17,682 nt of DNA, taken from Candidatus Omnitrophota bacterium (GTDB lineage: Bacteria; Omnitrophota; Koll11; Gygaellales; Profunditerraquicolaceae). The position numbers and the translations under genes are program-made. Where the stretch lies: positions 1-17,682 of the forward strand of contig JALOQI010000001.1 in the NCBI GenBank assembly GCA_025453435.1, in the 5' to 3' direction. This document shows positions 14,636-17,682 of this stretch, in pieces. The notes under the pieces are model-generated. The model saw nothing but the letters and a program-made list of their open reading frames with translations, did no database searches and was not told the DNA's origin. Numbering within the stretch: the first letter of the stretch is position 1; each line of letters starts with the position of its first letter.

Positions 14636-14642
14636 TTTTTTT
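14606..14642 (+). terminator. Possible intrinsic terminator overlapping the mini-gene
   Basis: CGGC (14611-14614) pairs with GCCG (14620-14623) across a 5-base loop, and AACC (14606-14609) can pair with GGTT (14630-14633) around an asymmetric bulge; seven T residues follow at 14636-14642. The stem is weak and lies mostly inside coding sequence, so this is a tentative call. Confidence 0.4.
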
Positions 14643-14693
14643 GTTCGCAGCGCAACCCTCCTTTTAACTGTAACTTGCCTATCTGCAGGCCAT

Positions 14694-15698
14694 ATGAAAG
14701 CAATTGCAATGATGTCAGGCGGTCTGGACAGCATGCTCGCGGCCCGGATAATCAAAGATATGGGCATTGAGGTGATCGGCCTGAATTGTATTATGCCATT
14801 TTCTGTGCGCGATAGAAAAGCCTCTACAGCCGGCAAAAGCCTTATGGAAAGATTCTGCGGCGACTCAGGCATCGAGCTCAGGAAGCTGGATATATCCGAT
14901 GATTTTCTTGCAATGCTTGAAAAACCCAAATTCGGCTTTGGCTCATGCCTGAATCCATGCATCGACTGCAAAATAATTATGTTTCGCAAGGCAAAAGAAC
15001 TCATGACTGAATGGGGCGCCTCGTTTCTTATAAGCGGCGAAGTGCTTGGCCAGCGGCCAATGTCCCAGCAGAGAAAAACTATGCGGACGATAGACGAAGA
15101 AGCCCAAACGCAGGAGCTTGTCCTGCGGCCTTTGTCTGCGAAACTCCTGGATCCCACGCTTGCGGAAAAAGAAGGCTGGGTCGACCGCGAGAAACTTTAT
15201 GATTACAGCGGCAGAAGCCGAAAAGCCCAAACAGACCTTGCGGTAATGATAGGCATAATTGAATACCTTCAGCCTGCAGGCGGATGTCTTTTGACCGACC
15301 CGCGCTTCTGCGACCGCCTGAGCGACCTGATGAAGCGTCAGAAACTTGACGCTGACAGCGTGGCATTGCTGAAATTAGGACGGCATTACCGCATCGGAGA
15401 TACAGGGAGGCTCGTCGTAGGCAGGGATGAAAGGGATAATACAGCGATAGAGCAGCTGGCCCTTCCGGGCGATTATGTTTTTACCCCGCCTTTTGAATTG
15501 CCGGGACCGACAGGCCTTGGGCGCGGTATCGCGGCCGAGACGGATATCGCGCTCTGCTGCAGGATAATAAGCCGGTATTGCGATCGCAACGGCGCAAGCG
15601 AGGCGACGATCACCTATAAAAAAGCCGGAGAAATTGAAGATTATACCTGTGTTGCATCGCCCCTTCCCGAATCAGAACTTGAGAAGATAAGAATTTAG
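14694..15698 (+). CDS. PP-loop ATPase, thiouridylase-like, with NFACT-R-like C-terminus
   Basis: Encodes 334 aa. The N-terminal domain is a PP-loop adenylating ATPase: SGGLDS at residues 8-13, followed by CLNPCIDCKIIMF, where Cys85, Cys89 and Cys92 resemble the Cys-rich segment that follows the PP loop in MnmA/ThiI-type tRNA thiolation enzymes. ISGEVLGQRPMSQ is a typical middle motif of this group. The C-terminal third (LKLGRHYRIGDTGRLVVGRDERDN near residues 225-250) resembles the NFACT-R (DUF814) RNA-binding module. Thiolation or another modification of a tRNA base is the likely task, with ATP used to activate the carbonyl; position and sulfur donor are unknown. The ATG has only a weak AGG upstream. 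Databases may label such proteins ThiI-like or as methyltransferases. Confidence 0.82.
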   Translation: MKAIAMMSGGLDSMLAARIIKDMGIEVIGLNCIMPFSVRDRKASTAGKSLMERFCGDSGIELRKLDISDDFLAMLEKPKFGFGSCLNPCIDCKIIMFRKAKELMTEWGASFLISGEVLGQRPMSQQRKTMRTIDEEAQTQELVLRPLSAKLLDPTLAEKEGWVDREKLYDYSGRSRKAQTDLAVMIGIIEYLQPAGGCLLTDPRFCDRLSDLMKRQKLDADSVALLKLGRHYRIGDTGRLVVGRDERDNTAIEQLALPGDYVFTPPFELPGPTGLGRGIAAETDIALCCRIISRYCDRNGASEATITYKKAGEIEDYTCVASPLPESELEKIRI

Positions 15699-15707
15699 TT
15701 TCATAAT
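15679..15707 (+). promoter_or_regulatory. Putative promoter for the amrS unit
   Basis: TTGAGA (15679-15684), 17-base spacer, CATAAT (15702-15707): one mismatch from consensus in each hexamer, at ideal spacing. It overlaps the end of the PP-loop gene (stop 15696-15698). Initiation near 15714 would place the structured leader (15723-15794) at the 5' end of the amrS mRNA. Confidence 0.5.
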
Positions 15708-15722
15708 ATTTGGTCTTAGGCA

Positions 15723-15794
15723 AGCGCGGGTGGCACGACATAGTGGAGCAGGACCTGTGATCCTGCGGAACTATGGCGTGACAGGACCCGCGCT
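15723..15794 (+). ncRNA. Structured leader RNA (long multi-segment hairpin) upstream of amrS
   Basis: A 72-base segment folds almost end to end. P1: AGCGCGGGT (15723-15731) with ACCCGCGCT (15786-15794), 9 perfect pairs. P2: CACG (15734-15737) with CGTG (15777-15780), an A/G mismatch, then CATAGT (15739-15744) with ACTATG (15770-15775). A symmetric GGA/GGA internal loop (15745-15747, 15767-15769) allows sheared G-A pairs. P3: GCAGGA (15748-15753) with TCCTGC (15761-15766), closed by the 7-base loop CCTGTGA. The 3' side of P1/P2 is separated by ACAGG (15781-15785), which is complementary to the loop. No T-run follows. The SD (GGAG, 15800-15803) starts six bases after P1 and the ATG is 15810. 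I know no riboswitch class that matches. A cis-regulatory leader or a dispersed palindromic repeat are the alternatives. Confidence 0.6.
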
Positions 15795-15809
15795 GGACTG
15801 GAGCGGATT

Positions 15810-16823
15810 ATGAAAAAGGAAGCCTTATTATACAATAAACTCAAGCGTGATCAAGTCCAGTGCATCCTCTGCAGCCACCGATGCAAGATAGCCGATCAGA
15901 AATTCGGCATCTGCGGTGTCAGGCAGAATCTTGCGGGCGTGTTATACACTCATGTATATGCAGAGGTAATAGCCTCCCAGATAGATCCCATAGAAAAGAA
16001 GCCGCTTTACCATTTCCTGCCCGGGACACAGAGTTATTCGATCGCGTCCCCCGGCTGTAATTTCCGCTGTGGATTCTGCCAGAACTGGCAGATATCCCAG
16101 CTTAAAGTCGGAAGCGGCGTATCTTTCGACGATCATTTCTGCCCGGCAGCGGATATTGTAAACGGCGCGCTTTCCAATAAATGCGCGAGCATTTCCTATA
16201 CTTACTCCGAACCCACTATCAATTTCGAATATTGCCTCGATGTTTCTAAGCTCGCAAAGGAAAAAGGCGTTAAGAACGTGTGGGTTACAAATGGGTTCAT
16301 GACGCCTGAGGCGCTTACCATGATAAGCCCGTATATGGACGACGCTAACTTGGATCTGAAATTCTTCAACGAGCGCTCATATAAACAGATCTGCGCAGGT
16401 TCTTTAAAGCCTGTCCAGGAGACAATAAAGGCAATGAATAAGAACAATATCTGGGTCGAGGTGACTACGCTTGTCGTGCCCGGGAAAAATGATTCTCAGG
16501 CGGAATTAAAACAGATCGCGCAGTTTATCGCAGGAATCAGCCTAGATATACCCTGGCATATCTCGAAATTCTTTCCTAACTATAATTATACGAACCTGGA
16601 TCCTACATCAGACGGGTCGCTGCAAAAGGCACTTGAGATCGGCCAGCAGGCAGGATTGCGGTATATTTATGTAGGCAACGTATATGGCTGGGGCAATTCT
16701 ACGCATTGCCATAATTGCAAGGCTCTTCTAATTAAGCGCGAAGGTTTTTTTATCAGGGAGAACTCTGTAGAGAACAGTGTCTGCAAGTTCTGCCAGGCGA
16801 AGATCCCGGGGGTTTTTGCTTAA
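15810..16823 (+). CDS. amrS: AmrS-type radical SAM enzyme (AmmeMemoRadiSam system)
   Basis: Encodes 337 aa of the AmrS family, radical SAM proteins related to pyruvate formate-lyase activating enzymes. The [4Fe-4S] motif is CNFRCGFC (Cys83, Cys87, Cys90), preceded by SPGC as in the family. An N-terminal Cys cluster (CILCSHRC at 18-25 plus Cys35) and a C-terminal pair of zinc-ribbon-like motifs (CHNC and CKFC) are retained. IDPIEKKPLYHFLPG and SYTYSEPTINFEY are further family stretches. The role of the system is not experimentally settled; it is named from the co-occurring AmrA (AMMECR1), AmrB (Memo) and AmrS proteins, and neither partner lies in this window. The SD is GGAG at 15800-15803. The gene is preceded by a strongly structured leader and followed after 18 bases by a permease gene. 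Confidence 0.94.
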   Translation: MKKEALLYNKLKRDQVQCILCSHRCKIADQKFGICGVRQNLAGVLYTHVYAEVIASQIDPIEKKPLYHFLPGTQSYSIASPGCNFRCGFCQNWQISQLKVGSGVSFDDHFCPAADIVNGALSNKCASISYTYSEPTINFEYCLDVSKLAKEKGVKNVWVTNGFMTPEALTMISPYMDDANLDLKFFNERSYKQICAGSLKPVQETIKAMNKNNIWVEVTTLVVPGKNDSQAELKQIAQFIAGISLDIPWHISKFFPNYNYTNLDPTSDGSLQKALEIGQQAGLRYIYVGNVYGWGNSTHCHNCKALLIKREGFFIRENSVENSVCKFCQAKIPGVFA

Positions 16824-16841
16824 CAGCTCAAGGAGAAAGGC

Positions 16842-17682
16842 ATGTTTGCAGCTTCGAATATTGCTATCAGTATTTTTACCCTCGCATACATATTATTTGT
16901 GATCTTTCCGGCCAGGCGCACCTGGATAGCTGTAGCGGGCGCAGGTTTATTGGTCGTTACAGGAGCTCTTTCATTTAAAGGGGCAGTTACCGCTATAAAT
17001 TGGAATGTGATGGGTATTTTCGTCGGCACCCTTGTGATAGCGGACAGCTTTATGGACAGCCGCGTGCCTGCGTACATCGCCGAACGCATAGTAAATCATT
17101 CGAAGAACACATGCTGGGCAATCCTGTGTATATGCATATTATCCAGCTTTATCTCGGCATTCGTTGAAAACGTGGCAACCGTGCTTATTATCGCTCCTAT
17201 AGCTCTGGCTCTGGCCCGCAAATTAAAGATCGACCCTACAAACATGCTGATTTGCATAGCCATTTCATCCAATCTGCAGGGCACTGCTACTCTTATCGGC
17301 GATCCGCCAAGCATGCTTCTGGGCGGATTTGCTAAAATGAATTTTATGGATTTCTTCTTCTATAAGGGAAAACCGAGTATTTTCTTTGCAGTACAGATAG
17401 GAGCGCTGGTTTCGTTCTGGGTCCTGTACTGGATCTTCAAAAAACACAGCGAAAAGACCGAAGTCGTTGCGGTTGAAAAAGTCAGATCCTGGATACCTAC
17501 TGTAATACTCGTTCTTCTGATCGTGGCACTGGCGTGCTCTTCATTTTTTGACGTGGGATTCACGTCTCTGGCCGGACAGATCTGCATGGTTTTTGCCATT
17601 GTTACCATAATATGGGAGAAGTGCACCAATCAGAAATGCATCCATAAGGGGGTACAGGCTCTGGATTGGGATACTACGTTTT
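16842..17682 (+). CDS. ArsB/NhaD-superfamily permease, 5' part
   Basis: The first 280 codons of an ion-transporter-superfamily (ArsB/NhaD/CitMHS) membrane protein, cut by the window end; a normal member is about 400-430 aa. AGGAGA (16831-16836) precedes ATG 16842. Visible helices include MFAASNIAISIFTLAYILFVIF at the N-terminus (in part), VENVATVLIIAPIALALA near residues 108-125 and ISSNLQGTATLIGDPPSMLLGG near 140-161. The last two match the paired re-entrant motifs of the family (DN..T...APV and SN.GGTATLIGDPPN), with Glu in place of the usual Asp in the first and QG/S changes in the second. Ion or anion transport is expected; the substrate (arsenite, sodium, dicarboxylate or other) cannot be told. 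It is probably co-transcribed with amrS. Confidence 0.88.
   Translation, partial: MFAASNIAISIFTLAYILFVIFPARRTWIAVAGAGLLVVTGALSFKGAVTAINWNVMGIFVGTLVIADSFMDSRVPAYIAERIVNHSKNTCWAILCICILSSFISAFVENVATVLIIAPIALALARKLKIDPTNMLICIAISSNLQGTATLIGDPPSMLLGGFAKMNFMDFFFYKGKPSIFFAVQIGALVSFWVLYWIFKKHSEKTEVVAVEKVRSWIPTVILVLLIVALACSSFFDVGFTSLAGQICMVFAIVTIIWEKCTNQKCIHKGVQALDWDTTF

Noticed and set aside
15754..15785. Simultaneous intramolecular pseudoknot between loop CCTGT and ACAGG in the amrS leader.
   Set aside because: The partner strand is about 20 bp of helix away with no linker, so both cannot form together with P2 and P3; kept only as an alternative pairing.
15714..15805. The structured leader as a tRNA (including tRNA-Sec) or the small SRP RNA.
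   Set aside because: No cloverleaf with T-loop GTTCGA-type sequence, no CCA-proximal layout, and no SRP domain IV signature (GGAAGGAAGCAGCC-like).
1..17682. CRISPR arrays, insertion sequences, prophage or toxin-antitoxin modules.
   Set aside because: No regularly spaced direct repeats, no transposase/integrase motifs, no terminal inverted repeats flanking coding DNA, and no small gene pair with toxin-antitoxin features was seen.

Overview
The window carries a dense block of genes, all on the + strand, from a Gram-negative (two-membrane) bacterium. The envelope is inferred from apolipoprotein N-acyltransferase (Lnt), an LpxL/HtrB-type acyltransferase, a CsgG-type lipoprotein and several signal peptides. 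The gene set (short UvrC, PEGA-domain protein, PilT-like ATPase, prfB-secA-lnt, an archaeal-type adenosine-specific kinase, AmrS radical SAM enzyme) and moderate G+C suggest an uncultured anaerobe. Candidatus Omnitrophota or a relative is my best guess, but this rests on recall of gene style and not on a phylogenetic test. No transposase, integrase, CRISPR array, tRNA or rRNA gene was seen.

Layout. Bases 1-2859: the 3' end of uvrC, a PEGA-domain membrane protein and a processive-type GT2 glycosyltransferase, joined by overlapping ends. Bases 2884-10009: a PilT-like ATPase, prfB (RF2, decoded through a +1 programmed frameshift), secA, lnt and a COG1839 adenosine-specific kinase; secA/lnt and lnt/kinase overlap. 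Bases 10010-11340: a promoter/dyad region, an LpxL-like acyltransferase, a 69-aa two-helix membrane protein with a very strong ribosome binding site, and a terminator built on a 28-bp perfect palindrome. Bases 11361-13115: bioY, a small exported protein, a clear terminator and a HAD phosphatase that starts right behind it. Bases 13134-14642: a consensus sigma70-type promoter, an exported FlgT/CsgG-like protein, a CsgG-family lipoprotein and a 26-aa very basic mini-protein. Bases 14694-17682: a PP-loop thiouridylase-like enzyme, a 74-nt highly structured leader, the AmrS radical SAM gene, and an ArsB/NhaD-superfamily permease cut by the window end.

Functionally most of this is housekeeping (repair, translation termination, Sec export, lipoprotein and lipid A-type acylation, biotin uptake) mixed with envelope functions of less certain role. 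No large new defence or metabolic system is visible. The points most worth a second look are the structured RNA leader ahead of amrS (about 15723-15794), three enzymes lacking family-defining residues or domains (PilT-like, LpxL-like, UvrC), the 26-codon basic gene, and the CsgG homologue whose two pore-hairpin regions are replaced by Gly-rich segments.
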